In this document: piece after piece, positions 44,273 to 53,499 of the stretch
Numbering within the stretch: position 1 is the stretch's first letter
Layout of the letters: the number at the start of each line of letters is the position of its first letter
Source of the DNA: Parasphingorhabdus sp.
GTDB lineage: Bacteria; Pseudomonadota; Alphaproteobacteria; Sphingomonadales; Sphingomonadaceae
Assembly: GCA_030373505.1 (NCBI GenBank)
Contig: JAUCYS010000001.1
Location: 1 to 64,000, forward strand
Length of the DNA: 64,000 nt
Direction: 5' to 3'
Made by a program: the position numbers and the translations under genes
Notes under the pieces: model-generated
The model's database searches: none
What the model was told of the DNA's origin: nothing
Seen by the model: only the letters and a program-made list of their open reading frames with translations

Positions 44273-45067
44273 TTAAAGGCGAAATGAACCTTCCACCACG
44301 GTCACACATGTTCCTCCCAGCCAGGCGCGGTCACCGTCGAGGCGGCACTTGACCTGACCGCCGCGCCGGCTCGCCTGATAAGCAGTAAAGCGGTCGCGGC
44401 CCAGTTGATCGGCCCAATAAGGGGTCAGCACGGCATGCGCCGAACCGGTCACGCTGTCCTCGTCCACCCCGCCGCCGGGGACAAAAACCCGGCTGAGGAC
44501 GTCCGTATCCTTGCCGGGTGCGGTACAGATAAACTGGTCGTTGCCAATCGCCGCCAGTGCCTTGAGATCGGGTTTCAGCGCGAGAACCTCTTCGGCATCG
44601 GCATAGCGCAGGACATGATAGCCTCCCTGATAGGTGAGGGTCTCGACGGGACTGCCGCCGACCAGCTCGACGATAGCCGGAAGGGCTGCGGCTTTAGGAG
44701 CATAGGCGGGGAGCCCCAGCGCATAGCCCTCGCCGTCGCGCGTCATCGTCAATATGCCCGCCTTCCGCGTCCGGAATGTGACCTGGTTGCGATCGGGTTC
44801 CTGAGACAAAATGATATGGCCGCTGGCTAGGGTGGCGTGGCCACAGAGGGCAACCTCCTCGGTCGGCGTGAACCAGCGCAATTCGTAATCGGCCTCTTCG
44901 CTGCTGTCGGGAAGGTAAAAGGCGGTTTCGGCGAAATTATTTTCCTCGGCAATGGCCTGCAAGACCTCATCTTCCAGCCAGGATTCAAGCGGTATGACCG
45001 CTGCCTGATTGCCGGCAAAGGGCCGGTCGGCGAAAGCGTCGACATGAAAATAGGGCAGATTTTTCAT
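44273..45067 (-). CDS. PhzF-family isomerase
   Basis: A 264-residue protein of the PhzF / diaminopimelate-epimerase-like fold. It has FHVDAFADRPFAGNQAAV at the start, the conserved glutamate in ENNFAETAF (Glu47, the PhzF general acid/base), CGHATLASG, and the second-domain DEDSVTGSAHAVLTPYW. Length is typical. Outside phenazine clusters the substrate of such proteins is unknown, and no phenazine genes are nearby. Its ATG overlaps the pdxH stop by four bases, so it is expressed with pdxH. Confidence 0.9.
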   Translation of the reverse strand: MKNLPYFHVDAFADRPFAGNQAAVIPLESWLEDEVLQAIAEENNFAETAFYLPDSSEEADYELRWFTPTEEVALCGHATLASGHIILSQEPDRNQVTFRTRKAGILTMTRDGEGYALGLPAYAPKAAALPAIVELVGGSPVETLTYQGGYHVLRYADAEEVLALKPDLKALAAIGNDQFICTAPGKDTDVLSRVFVPGGGVDEDSVTGSAHAVLTPYWADQLGRDRFTAYQASRRGGQVKCRLDGDRAWLGGTCVTVVEGSFRL

Positions 45068-45639
45068 GGATAAAGCAGGCCTTCGGTCCAGCCCTCTCCC
45101 TTGCGGACAAAGGTCCGCCGTTCGTGCAGCCGATGTTCCCGGTCCTGCCAGAATTCAAACCGGGCGGGGACCAGGCAATAGCCCGACCAGTGCGGCGGGC
45201 GCGGAACATCGCGACCTGCAAATTTGTCGCTCATTTCCCCGTACCGGGTTTCAAAGGTTTCCCGGCTGTCCAGCGGGCGGGACTGGTCGGAAGCCCAGGC
45301 GCCCAATTGCGAATCACGGCTGCGCGTGGCGAAATATGCATCGGCCGTGCTGTCGGGAACCCGAGAGAGGCTGCCTTCGATCCGAATCTGGCGGCGCAGG
45401 CTTTTCCAGTGAAACAAGATCGCCGCTTGCGGATTTTCGGATATGTCGCCCGCTTTCCGGCTCTGCTGATTGGTATAGAAGACGAAACCGTCGGGCCCGT
45501 GACCCTTGAGCAGAACCATCCGGGCAGATGGTTGCCCGCTGGCATTGGCGGTGGCTATGGTCATGGCATTGCTGTCGTTGATCTCGCTTGCGCGGGCTTC
45601 AGCATACCATTGGTCGAACAGGATAAAAGGATCGGTCAT
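45064..45639 (-). CDS. pdxH: Pyridoxamine 5'-phosphate oxidase
   Basis: A 191-residue FMN enzyme that oxidises pyridoxine or pyridoxamine phosphate to pyridoxal phosphate. Family blocks are plain: AMTIATANASGQPSARMVLLKG, FYTNQQSRKAGDISENPQAAILFHW, QIRIEG, SRDSQLGAWASDQS, and the C-terminal PARFEFWQDREHRLHERR that covers substrate and FMN. It heads a two-gene operon with the PhzF gene. Divergent from the ABA4-like locus; a perfect 14-bp palindrome lies between them. Confidence 0.95.
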   Translation of the reverse strand: MTDPFILFDQWYAEARASEINDSNAMTIATANASGQPSARMVLLKGHGPDGFVFYTNQQSRKAGDISENPQAAILFHWKSLRRQIRIEGSLSRVPDSTADAYFATRSRDSQLGAWASDQSRPLDSRETFETRYGEMSDKFAGRDVPRPPHWSGYCLVPARFEFWQDREHRLHERRTFVRKGEGWTEGLLYP

Positions 45640-45676
45640 ATACCGTCCTTAACATTGCGAACCGGACCGGGAAACA

Positions 45677-45690
45677 AACAAAATTTTGTT
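45677..45690. promoter_or_regulatory. Perfect 14-bp AT-rich palindrome, possible operator
   Basis: AACAAAATTTTGTT is an exact dyad in the 104-base gap between pdxH and the ABA4-like locus, 38 bases upstream of the pdxH start. AT-rich dyads in divergent gaps are often regulator sites, but I cannot name the regulator. Confidence 0.35.
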
Positions 45691-45743
45691 CCACGACAAC
45701 GGGCAACTTTCTGTTAAAAGCGGCGGAGCAGGAAAGGGGCGTC

Positions 45744-46200
45744 ATGGACTGGGACCTGATTTATACGATCACCAATAATTACGCCCTGCTGATGTGGCTG
45801 ATTCTTGCCTTCGCTCCCCGACGGCCAGCGATAGTGACAGGCCTGTTTTACGGCGGGGTCGGCCTGCTCGCCGGCACTTATGCGGTGATCATCATTCCTC
45901 TGATGACCGGGCTGATCGACGGCGGCGGTACTGCCGCTCCCGATTTTACAACCCTGAGGCGTCCGGCAGTTGCTCTCCAGCCCGGGCGGGGCGACCGTGG
46001 GCTGGATCCACTATCTCGCCTTTGACCTGTTCGTCGGCCTGTGGGTGGCGCGCAATGCGGACAAATACGGGTTTGCACGCTGGCTGCAGATACCTATTCT
46101 GTTTTTTATCCTGATGCTCGGTCCATTCGGACTGATTCTCTATCTGCTCTTGCGTTTTACGCGATATAACAAGGTTGCAGATGCCGTTATGCCTGAATAA
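45744..46200 (+). pseudogene. ABA4-like membrane protein (DUF4281), split by a frameshift
   Basis: Two frames together make one ABA4-like protein of about 150 residues. The first (from ATG 45744) runs through MDWDLIYTITNNYALLMWLILAFAP and two membrane segments to PDFTTL; the second frame resumes at GVRQLLSSPGGATVGWIHYLAFDLFVGLWVARNADKYG and carries the last two membrane segments to the TAA at 46200. The break lies in CTGAGGC at 45954-45960, where relatives would be expected to read TTLEGV: CTGAGGCGTC looks like CTGGAGGGCGTC with two G removed (inference). It is either a real null allele or an assembly error in a G-rich run. The plant homologue acts in neoxanthin formation; the bacterial role is unknown. 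Confidence 0.75.
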
Positions 46201-46269
46201 GACAGTGGTGTTGAAAATCAGCGGAAAGTTCCAATCTCTGCATGATAAGGATTTGAAAAAGGCTAAATA

Positions 46270-47184
46270 ATGATCGATCCCTATCAAGCATTGGGTGTTG
46301 CCAAGGGCGCAAGTGACAAGGAAATCAAGAGCGCCTATCGCAAGCTCGCAAAAGAGCTGCACCCTGACAAGAACAAGGATAACCCGAAGGCGACGGAACG
46401 TTTTTCCGACGTCACCAGAGCCTATGACCTGCTTTTGGACAAGGAAAAGCGTGCCCAGTTTGACCGGGGAGAGATAGACGGGGAAGGCAATCCAACCGCG
46501 CCCTTCGGCTTTGGCGGCGGCGGATATCAGCGCCGCCCGGCGGGCCAGCAACATGATTTCGGCAATGCGGGTGCGGATTTCGGGGATATTTTTGAAGGCC
46601 TGTTTGGCGGCGGTGGCGTAGCTGGTTCGCCATTCGGTAGCCGCCAGCGCAGCGCACCGCCTCCCAAGGGTGCCAATGTCGCCTATCGCCTGAAGGTGGA
46701 ATTTACCGCTGCGGCGTCATTGCAAAAACAGCGCATCACGCTGGAAGATGGCAAGACCATCGACCTCAGCCTGCCAAAGGGTGTCGAAGAAGGCACCCAA
46801 ATGCGCCTAAGCGGCAAGGGGCGTCCGGGTCCTGGCGGAAGCGGCGATGCGATTGTCACCATCCATATCAACCCGCACCCCTTTTACGAGCGGGACGGCG
46901 ATAATATCCGGCTGGACCTGCCGATCAGTCTGAAAGAGGCGGTCGAAGGAGCCAAGATCAAGGTGCCGACGGTGGACGGACCGGTGATGCTGTCCATTCC
47001 CGCAGGATCGAGTTCCGGCAAGACGCTGCGACTGAAAGACAAAGGCTTTCACGGCAAGTCCGGAGTGCGTGGCAATCAGCTGGTGACCCTGATGATTGTC
47101 TTGCCGGAAAAGGATGAAAAGCTCGCGGAATTTGTCAAAAACTGGAACCCGAAAGACAATCCTCGCGCCAGCATGGGTGTATAG
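46270..47184 (+). CDS. DnaJ-class co-chaperone without zinc finger (CbpA-like)
   Basis: A 304-residue Hsp40. The J domain (about 1-67) has the HPD motif at 31-33, required to stimulate DnaK. A G/F-rich linker follows (about 75-130), then the two beta-rich C-terminal substrate-binding domains (GDAIVTIHINPHPFYERDGDNIRLDLPISLKEAVEGA). The cysteine-rich zinc finger of DnaJ itself is absent, so it is a type II Hsp40 like CbpA. AAGG precedes the ATG. It is 2 bases from the YihY gene start and probably cotranscribed. Confidence 0.92.
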   Translation: MIDPYQALGVAKGASDKEIKSAYRKLAKELHPDKNKDNPKATERFSDVTRAYDLLLDKEKRAQFDRGEIDGEGNPTAPFGFGGGGYQRRPAGQQHDFGNAGADFGDIFEGLFGGGGVAGSPFGSRQRSAPPPKGANVAYRLKVEFTAAASLQKQRITLEDGKTIDLSLPKGVEEGTQMRLSGKGRPGPGGSGDAIVTIHINPHPFYERDGDNIRLDLPISLKEAVEGAKIKVPTVDGPVMLSIPAGSSSGKTLRLKDKGFHGKSGVRGNQLVTLMIVLPEKDEKLAEFVKNWNPKDNPRASMGV

Positions 47185-47186
47185 GC

Positions 47187-48137
47187 TTGGCCCGGAGCAA
47201 CCTGTCTGAACTTTCGCCCGAAGCGCGGCATCATGACAAGGGCGAGGCGGGACCCCCGGGGAATAGGGCCAGCGAGGATCTCGCTGGCGAAAGTCTGGTT
47301 CGCCGTGCCGTTATCGTTATCGAGCGGACGGCCGTTGGCGTCTATCATGACGGTTTTACCTTCGCAGGCAATTTCGCTTACATGTCGCTGCTGGCAGTGT
47401 TTTCCTTCTTCATTATTGCAGCCGCGATCATCGGAGGCTTTGGTCAGACCGAGGTTGGCACCGAATTTGTGGAGGCATTTTTGGTGACCGTCCCGCCATC
47501 GGTCGCCAGCGCGCTGCACGATCCGATACGCGAGGCGATGACCGCGAGAACAGGGCCGCTGCTCTGGCTCAGCGCGGTCGTCGGGCTGTGGACGACGACC
47601 AGCTTGATCGAAACCATCCGCGAGATTCTCCATCGGGCCTATGGCGTTCAGGCGCAGCGTCCGTTCTGGGAATATCGCCTCAGTTCGATCCTGCTCATTC
47701 TCGTCTCGGTTTTCGTCGCGATGTTCGCGCTGAGCGCGCAATTTGTGCTGGCAGGGATCAGCGGCTTTCTGGGCGCATATTTTCAGGCGATACAGACGAG
47801 TCCGCTTTGGCTTTCATTGTCCAATGTCGTGCCGTTCCTTGTTCTGTTCGCAACCTTATATTTTCTGTTCCGGCTGCTCACTCCCCGGCAATATCGGCCA
47901 AGCCAGTATCCGAAGTGGCCCGGCGCCGTGTTCATCAGCGGCTGGTGGCTGCTGATCACCGGCCTGCTCCCGGTATTTCTTAAATATGCAGCCAATTATC
48001 AGCTGACCTATGGCAGTCTGGCGGGCGTCATTATCACCCTCGTCTTTTTCTACATGGTTGGGCTTGGCATGGTTATCGGAGCAGAGATCAATGCGGCGCT
48101 GGCCGACCGGCCCTGGAGAAACGGAAATAGCGAATGA
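47187..48137 (+). CDS. YihY/BrkB-family inner-membrane protein
   Basis: A 316-residue protein with six membrane segments, beginning after a cytoplasmic head of about 50 residues. The pattern DGFTFAGNFAYMSLLAVFSFFIIAAAI, then LLWLSAVVGLWTTTSLIETIREILHRAYG, then YPKWPGAVFISGWWLLITGLLPVFLKYAANYQLTYGSLAGVIITLVFFYMVGLGMVIGAEINA is that of YihY. Older names such as ribonuclease BN are mistaken for this family; the function is unknown. The start is TTG 47187, 2 bases after the DnaJ-like stop. Confidence 0.9.
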   Translation: MARSNLSELSPEARHHDKGEAGPPGNRASEDLAGESLVRRAVIVIERTAVGVYHDGFTFAGNFAYMSLLAVFSFFIIAAAIIGGFGQTEVGTEFVEAFLVTVPPSVASALHDPIREAMTARTGPLLWLSAVVGLWTTTSLIETIREILHRAYGVQAQRPFWEYRLSSILLILVSVFVAMFALSAQFVLAGISGFLGAYFQAIQTSPLWLSLSNVVPFLVLFATLYFLFRLLTPRQYRPSQYPKWPGAVFISGWWLLITGLLPVFLKYAANYQLTYGSLAGVIITLVFFYMVGLGMVIGAEINAALADRPWRNGNSE

Positions 48138-48203
48138 TCCGCTGGAAAATCATCCAGATAGCGTTTATCAGCAGCAATTATCTGATTTCAGGAGACCGGG
48201 GCA

Positions 48204-49007
48204 ATGACTGAACTAATGAAGGGCAAGCGAGGCTTGATCATGGGGCTTGCCAATAACAAGTCGCTGGCCTGGGGAATTGCCCAGAAGCTTGCCGGAGCAG
48301 GAGCCGAACTGGCCTTTTCCTATCAGGGCGAGGCGCTGGCGAAGCGAGTCAGGCCGCTTGCTGCGGAACTGGGCAGCGATTTCCTGATCGACTGTGATGT
48401 TTCTGATATGGCGGCCCTGGATACCGCCTTTGATCAGCTGAAAGAGCGCTGGGACACGCTGGATTTTGTCGTCCATGCGATCGGTTTCTCGGACAAGAAC
48501 GAACTGCGCGGCAAATATGTCGATACCAGCCTCGACAATTTCCTGATGACCATGAATATTTCTGCCTATTCTCTGGTCGCTGTTGCGCAGCGGGCTGCGG
48601 CGATGATGCCCGACGGCGGCAGCATCGTTACCTTGAGCTATTATGGTGCCGAGAAGGTTATCCCGCACTATAATGTGATGGGCGTGGCGAAGGCGGCGCT
48701 GGAGACCAGCGTGAAATATCTCGCCAATGATCTGGGTCCCGACAATATCCGGGTGAATGCTATTTCCGCCGGGCCGATCAAGACGCTGGCGGCCAGCGGT
48801 ATCGGCGACTTCCGTTATATCCTGAAATGGAATGAATATAATTCGCCCTTGCGCCGCAATGTCACGATCGATGATGTCGGTGGTGCGGGTCTCTATTTCT
48901 GCAGCGACCTGTCATCGGGCGTGACCGGGGAAACCCACCATGTCGACGGCGGCTATCATGTCGTCGGCATGAAGCAGGAAGATGCACCCGATGTCGCGCT
49001 GGATTGA
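48204..49007 (+). CDS. fabI: Enoyl-ACP reductase FabI
   Basis: A 267-residue NADH-dependent enoyl-acyl carrier protein reductase, the last step of each fatty-acid elongation round. It has the atypical short-chain dehydrogenase NAD site GLANNKSLAWGIAQKLAGAGAELAFSY, then VVHAIGFSDKNELRG, the active-site YYGAEKVIPHYNVMGVAKAALE (Tyr and Lys), and a C-terminal VTGETHHVDGGYHVVGM. Length is standard (E. coli 262). AGGAGACC precedes the ATG. It is upstream of aroC, a usual sphingomonad order. Confidence 0.97.
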   Translation: MTELMKGKRGLIMGLANNKSLAWGIAQKLAGAGAELAFSYQGEALAKRVRPLAAELGSDFLIDCDVSDMAALDTAFDQLKERWDTLDFVVHAIGFSDKNELRGKYVDTSLDNFLMTMNISAYSLVAVAQRAAAMMPDGGSIVTLSYYGAEKVIPHYNVMGVAKAALETSVKYLANDLGPDNIRVNAISAGPIKTLAASGIGDFRYILKWNEYNSPLRRNVTIDDVGGAGLYFCSDLSSGVTGETHHVDGGYHVVGMKQEDAPDVALD

Positions 49008-49074
49008 TCATCCGCGCATTTTCGTGAATGATCCTCTTGAAATAAATTGAATTTATAAACGCGGAGAGCGAGTT

Positions 49075-50142
49075 TTGAGCTTCAACACATTCGGGCATGC
49101 TTTTCGCTTTTCCACCTGGGGAGAAAGTCACGGGCCAGCGCTTGGCGCGGTTGTCGATGGCTGCCCACCGGGCCTGAAGCTCAGCGAGGCGGATATCCAG
49201 CCGTTTCTCGATGCGCGGCGACCGGGACAGTCGAAATATACGACCCAGCGGCAGGAACCCGACCAGGTCAAAATCCTCTCCGGGGTTTTTGAAGGGAAAA
49301 CCACCGGGACGCCGATTTCGCTGATGATCGAAAATGTCGATCAGCGGTCAAAGGATTATGGCGAGGTCGCAAAGGCCTATCGCCCCGGCCATGCGGATTA
49401 TGCCTATGACCAGAAATATGGTTTTCGCGATTATCGCGGCGGCGGGCGGTCGAGCGCGCGCGAGACCGCGGCGCGAGTAGCCGCAGGGGCCGTGGCCCGG
49501 CTGGTGATTCCGGAAGTGACCATTCGCGCCTGGGTTGCCGAAATCGGCGGCGACGCGGTTGACCCGGCACATTTTGATGTCGCGGAGATCGGCAACAACC
49601 CCTTTTTCTGCCCCGATGCGCAAGCCGCGAAGCGCTGGGAAGCGCTGGTCGATGGGGCGCGCAAGGACGGCAGCAGTCTGGGCGCGATAATCGCCTGTGA
49701 AGCGACCGGTGTGCCTGCAGGCTGGGGCGCGCCTGTCTATGCCAAGCTGGACAGCGAGATTGCCGCGGCAATGATGACTATAAACGCGACCAAGGGTATA
49801 GAGATTGGCGACGGTTTTGCCGCTGCCCGCCTGCGCGGAGAGCAGAATGCCGATGCGATGCGACCGGGCGAAAATGGTCCCGAATTTCTGGCCAATCATA
49901 GCGGTGGGACTGCGGGCGGCATTTCCACCGGCCAGCCGGTTTTCTGTCGGGTTGCGTTCAAGCCGACCAGTTCGATCCTGACGCCGGTCGAAACCGTCAC
50001 CCGCGAAGGCACGGCAACCGAGATTATCACCAAGGGGCGCCATGATCCCTGTGTCGGAATCCGCGGAGTCCCGGTGGTCGAGGCTATGATGGCCTTGGTA
50101 CTGGCAGACCAGAAGTTGCTCCATCGGGCGCAATGTGGATGA
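49075..50142 (+). CDS. aroC: Chorismate synthase
   Basis: A 355-residue enzyme that makes chorismate from 5-enolpyruvylshikimate-3-phosphate with reduced FMN, the last step of the shikimate pathway. Signatures: [23 protein letters not shown] near the start, [31 protein letters not shown], and [17 protein letters not shown] near the end. The start is TTG 49075 behind GGAGAGCGAG; this start gives the standard N-terminus [11 protein letters not shown]. All active-site blocks appear intact. Confidence 0.96.
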   Translation: MSFNTFGHAFRFSTWGESHGPALGAVVDGCPPGLKLSEADIQPFLDARRPGQSKYTTQRQEPDQVKILSGVFEGKTTGTPISLMIENVDQRSKDYGEVAKAYRPGHADYAYDQKYGFRDYRGGGRSSARETAARVAAGAVARLVIPEVTIRAWVAEIGGDAVDPAHFDVAEIGNNPFFCPDAQAAKRWEALVDGARKDGSSLGAIIACEATGVPAGWGAPVYAKLDSEIAAAMMTINATKGIEIGDGFAAARLRGEQNADAMRPGENGPEFLANHSGGTAGGISTGQPVFCRVAFKPTSSILTPVETVTREGTATEIITKGRHDPCVGIRGVPVVEAMMALVLADQKLLHRAQCG

Positions 50143-50276
50143 GCGGGATATTTGCTCTATGCATCGCCCCGCAGCCGATAGTTCTGACCGGTGGCGGCGC
50201 GGCCGAAAGGGAAATCCGCAAAAACAGGCAAGCGGGTCCCGTTTCGATCCGTCCTGACAAAGAATGTTCCTGATTG

Positions 50277-52076
50277 ATGATTGACCTCATTCTTCATGTC
50301 ATCAATGAATATATCCAGGCGCACAAGGCGATCATCGGTCTGATCATATTGGTCTTTCTGTTTGCCGGTTTCATCATGGAGCGTTTCCCGGCTGCGGTGG
50401 TCGCGGTGCTGGGTGCCTGCATGTTCCTGTTTCTCGGCATTATTGACTCCGATGGCCTGTTCTCGGTTTTTTCAAACACCGCTCCGATCACCATTGCCGC
50501 CATGTTCATCCTTTCGGGTGCGCTGCTGAGGACCGGCACGATCGATGCGATTGCCGGCTTCATCATCAAGCGTGCCAAGCGCCATCCAAAACTGGCGGTT
50601 GCCGAGATGTTTCTGGGTGCCTTTGTCGCCTCCGCCTTCATGAACAATACGCCGGTCGTGATCGTTTTGATTCCGATCATCCTCCGCCTCTCGCGGGCCA
50701 CCGGCTACTCCTCCAAGAAATTGCTGATCCCGCTGAGCTTCATCTGCATTCTGGGCGGCACGACCACGCTGATCGGCACCTCGACCAACCTGATCGTCGA
50801 CGCGGTTGCTCGCGATCAGGGGCTGGCCGGCTTCGGCATTTTCGAGATCACACCCTACGGACTTCTTGCGGCAGTCGCCGGTACCGTGATGATGGTGCTT
50901 TTCAGTAGCTGGCTGCTCCCTGGCGGCGATGTCAAAGGCCATTTTGACAGCAGCGACGAAAGTGATTTTCTGACCGAGCTTACGGTGCGTCGCAATGCAT
51001 CGGTAATCGACAAGAAACTGGCCGCGGTGCCCGAATTGCGCCGCGCTGGCATCAAGGTCACTGCCGTCAAGCGGCTGAGCAGTTATATCCGCCATGATCT
51101 GGATTTTCATGAATTGCGGGCCGGGGACCGGATCGTCGTGCAGCTTGATCTGGCCGAGCTTATTTCGCTGAGGAAATCGGAAGATTTCAAGGTCGGGATC
51201 GTTCACAAGGGCGATGTTGGCCCGCTGGGCGAGGAACTGGTCGAGGCCACGGTGGCGCCGAGCCATCCGAGCATCGGTAACCGGCTCTATGACATTCCCT
51301 TCCTCTCCCAGCTCAATGTGCGTATCTTGGGCATGACCCGCTTCCGCAACCTGCCGCGCTCGGATCTGACCAATGCCCGCATTCATGCCGCTGACCGGCT
51401 GCTGGTCACGGGTTCCAGCGAAGACATCAGCCGCATGTACCAGAATCCCAATCTGTTTGGCGTCGGGCACACCAAGATTCGGGCCTTCCGTCGCGATCGT
51501 GCGCCGATTGCCATCGGCGCGCTGGTTGCGGTGGTCGTTCTCGCCGCGCTCAATATCATCCCGCTGGCGGTGGCAGCGATTCTTGCGGTCGGTGCGATCC
51601 TGCTGGCCCGCTGCATCGATGCGGAAGAAGCCTGGGGATCAATCGACGGCAATGTGCTGGTGCTGATTTTCGGCATGCTCGCGGTCGGCCTGGGTCTGCA
51701 GCAAGCCGGGAGCGTCGACCTTATTGTCAGCGAACTGACGCCTTTCCTGCGAGAAGTGCCGCCCTGGGGTTTGGTCTTTGCAATCTATATTCTGTCGGTG
51801 ATCATGACCGAGATTGTTACCAATAATGCCGTCGCGATCATCATCACGCCGATTGCCATCGCGCTGGGCAATGATCTGGGAGTGGATCCCCGGCCGCTGG
51901 TGATCGCGGTGATGTTCGCGGCTTCTGCCAGCTTCGCCACCCCGATCGGTTATCAGACGAACACCCTGGTCTATGCTGCGGGTAATTACCGCTTCACCGA
52001 TTTCTTCAAGGCCGGCATTCCGCTGACCTTCGGGGTCGGCCTGTCGACCTGTCTGGCAATCAGCTTCTGGATGTAG
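50277..52076 (+). CDS. SLC13/DASS-type anion transporter with two RCK_C (TrkA_C) domains
   Basis: A 599-residue membrane transporter. The N-terminal half has about five membrane segments, including FMNNTPVVIVLIPIIL and LGGTTTLIGTSTNLIV (a SNT-type anion-binding motif), then two soluble RCK_C-like domains (about 225-295 and 310-395, with AGDRIVVQLDLAELISLR and AADRLLVTGSSEDISRM), then the second half with TEIVTNNAVAIIITPIAIAL and TPIGYQTNTLVYAAG, the mirror SNT-type motif. Substrate: a divalent anion such as sulfate or a dicarboxylate. ATG 50277 is one codon inside the TTG at 50274. Confidence 0.88.
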   Translation: MIDLILHVINEYIQAHKAIIGLIILVFLFAGFIMERFPAAVVAVLGACMFLFLGIIDSDGLFSVFSNTAPITIAAMFILSGALLRTGTIDAIAGFIIKRAKRHPKLAVAEMFLGAFVASAFMNNTPVVIVLIPIILRLSRATGYSSKKLLIPLSFICILGGTTTLIGTSTNLIVDAVARDQGLAGFGIFEITPYGLLAAVAGTVMMVLFSSWLLPGGDVKGHFDSSDESDFLTELTVRRNASVIDKKLAAVPELRRAGIKVTAVKRLSSYIRHDLDFHELRAGDRIVVQLDLAELISLRKSEDFKVGIVHKGDVGPLGEELVEATVAPSHPSIGNRLYDIPFLSQLNVRILGMTRFRNLPRSDLTNARIHAADRLLVTGSSEDISRMYQNPNLFGVGHTKIRAFRRDRAPIAIGALVAVVVLAALNIIPLAVAAILAVGAILLARCIDAEEAWGSIDGNVLVLIFGMLAVGLGLQQAGSVDLIVSELTPFLREVPPWGLVFAIYILSVIMTEIVTNNAVAIIITPIAIALGNDLGVDPRPLVIAVMFAASASFATPIGYQTNTLVYAAGNYRFTDFFKAGIPLTFGVGLSTCLAISFWM

Positions 52077-52151
52077 TGTCGTCCTAAAGGCTTGCCGCGC
52101 GCTAATGCGAAGGATAGGCATGGACAAAGAATAATTATCGGGGACAATCGC

Positions 52152-53390
52152 ATGCTCGCATTCTGGTTCAAGATTCCGCTTTGGCAGCGGGTAATTGGAG
52201 CGCTCGTTCTCGGTGTGATCACCGGCCTGATCTGGGGTCCTGAATCCGAAGCTATCAAATGGATCGGCGATTTCTTCATCAAGTCGATCAAGATGCTGGT
52301 CGTACCGCTGATCTTCTTCTCGCTGGTCTCCGGTGTCGCCGCGATCGGTGATTTGCGCAAGCTGGGTGCGGTCGGAGGCCGGGCGATGCTGATGTTCGTC
52401 GTCACCGGCCAGATTGCGGTCTGGCTGGGTCTCCTGCTCGGAACGATGATCAAGCCGGGAATCGGCGTCGATACCAGCGGCATCGAGATGGGCGTCACCC
52501 CGACACCGGCCGCGACCAGCTGGACCGACATGATTCTTTCGATTGTCCCAGAAAGCCCGGTGCAGGTGATGGCCGATGTCCAGGTGCTCCCGCTGATCGT
52601 ATTCGCGCTGCTGATCGGCATCGGCATATTGATGGCCAAGGAAGAAGGTGCGCCGGTCGCGAAGATCTTCGATTCTGGCGCGATCGTGATGCAGAAAGTG
52701 ACGATGATCGTCATGGAACTGACCCCGTTCGGCGTGTTTGCGCTGATGGCGTGGGTCGCCGGCAGCTTCGGCATGGACGCACTGCTCAGCCTCGCCAAGC
52801 TGGTCGGACTCAACTATCTCGGCTGCCTGCTGATCATCATATTCATTTATTCGTCGATGATCCGCTTTCTGGCCAAGCTGCCACCCGTTGATTTTTTCCG
52901 TGGCATTGTGGATGCGATGGCGGTCAGCTATTCGACCGCATCGTCCAACGCGACGCTGCCCGTGACGCTGCGTTGTGCGGAGCGCAACCTGGGCGTCTCG
53001 CCGAGCGTTTCGAGTTTTGTGATATCCCTCGGTGCCACCATCAATATGAACGGTACCGCCATGTATCTCGGGCTGGCCACGCTGTTCGGGGCGCAGATCT
53101 TCGGTGTCGACCTGTCATGGGGCGACTATTTCATGATCTCGATAACCGCCACGCTGGGCGCCATCGGTGCGGCGGGTATTCCCGGCGCCGGCCTGATCAT
53201 GATGGCGCTGGTTTTCGGCAGCGTCGGCGTTCCACTGGAAACCATTGCCTTCGTCGCCGGCGTCGACCGGATCATGGACATGATGCGGACAACCACCAAT
53301 GTTTCGGGCGACGCGGCCGTGGCGGTAACCGTGGCAGCGATGACGGGTGAGCTTGACCGGGAGGAACTGATCTCGGCGGACGACGTCTGA
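52152..53390 (+). CDS. Dicarboxylate/amino-acid:cation symporter (DAACS family)
   Basis: A 412-residue membrane protein with eight membrane helices and two re-entrant loops. The loops are shown by SYSTASSNATLPVTLRCAERNLGVSPSVSSFVISLGATINMNGTAMY, the serine-rich HP1 and NMNGT motif of GltPh/DctA, and IPGAGLIMMALVF near HP2, with the substrate-binding Asp/Arg-containing ...GVDRIMDMMRTTTNVSGDA. Probable substrate: C4-dicarboxylate or acidic amino acid. ATG 52152 follows GGGGAC; an in-frame upstream start at 52092 is unlikely. Follows the SLC13-type transporter by 75 bases, same strand. Confidence 0.92.
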   Translation: MLAFWFKIPLWQRVIGALVLGVITGLIWGPESEAIKWIGDFFIKSIKMLVVPLIFFSLVSGVAAIGDLRKLGAVGGRAMLMFVVTGQIAVWLGLLLGTMIKPGIGVDTSGIEMGVTPTPAATSWTDMILSIVPESPVQVMADVQVLPLIVFALLIGIGILMAKEEGAPVAKIFDSGAIVMQKVTMIVMELTPFGVFALMAWVAGSFGMDALLSLAKLVGLNYLGCLLIIIFIYSSMIRFLAKLPPVDFFRGIVDAMAVSYSTASSNATLPVTLRCAERNLGVSPSVSSFVISLGATINMNGTAMYLGLATLFGAQIFGVDLSWGDYFMISITATLGAIGAAGIPGAGLIMMALVFGSVGVPLETIAFVAGVDRIMDMMRTTTNVSGDAAVAVTVAAMTGELDREELISADDV

Positions 53391-53499
53391 GCGATAAGGT
53401 TCATCCAAAGGCTTGCTCACGGATGCTTGCCGTCGGCGCACAGGCAAATTTTCAGCGGATTGATTGATCGATCAGCTGCATTCACCGCTAGCGCCGGTG

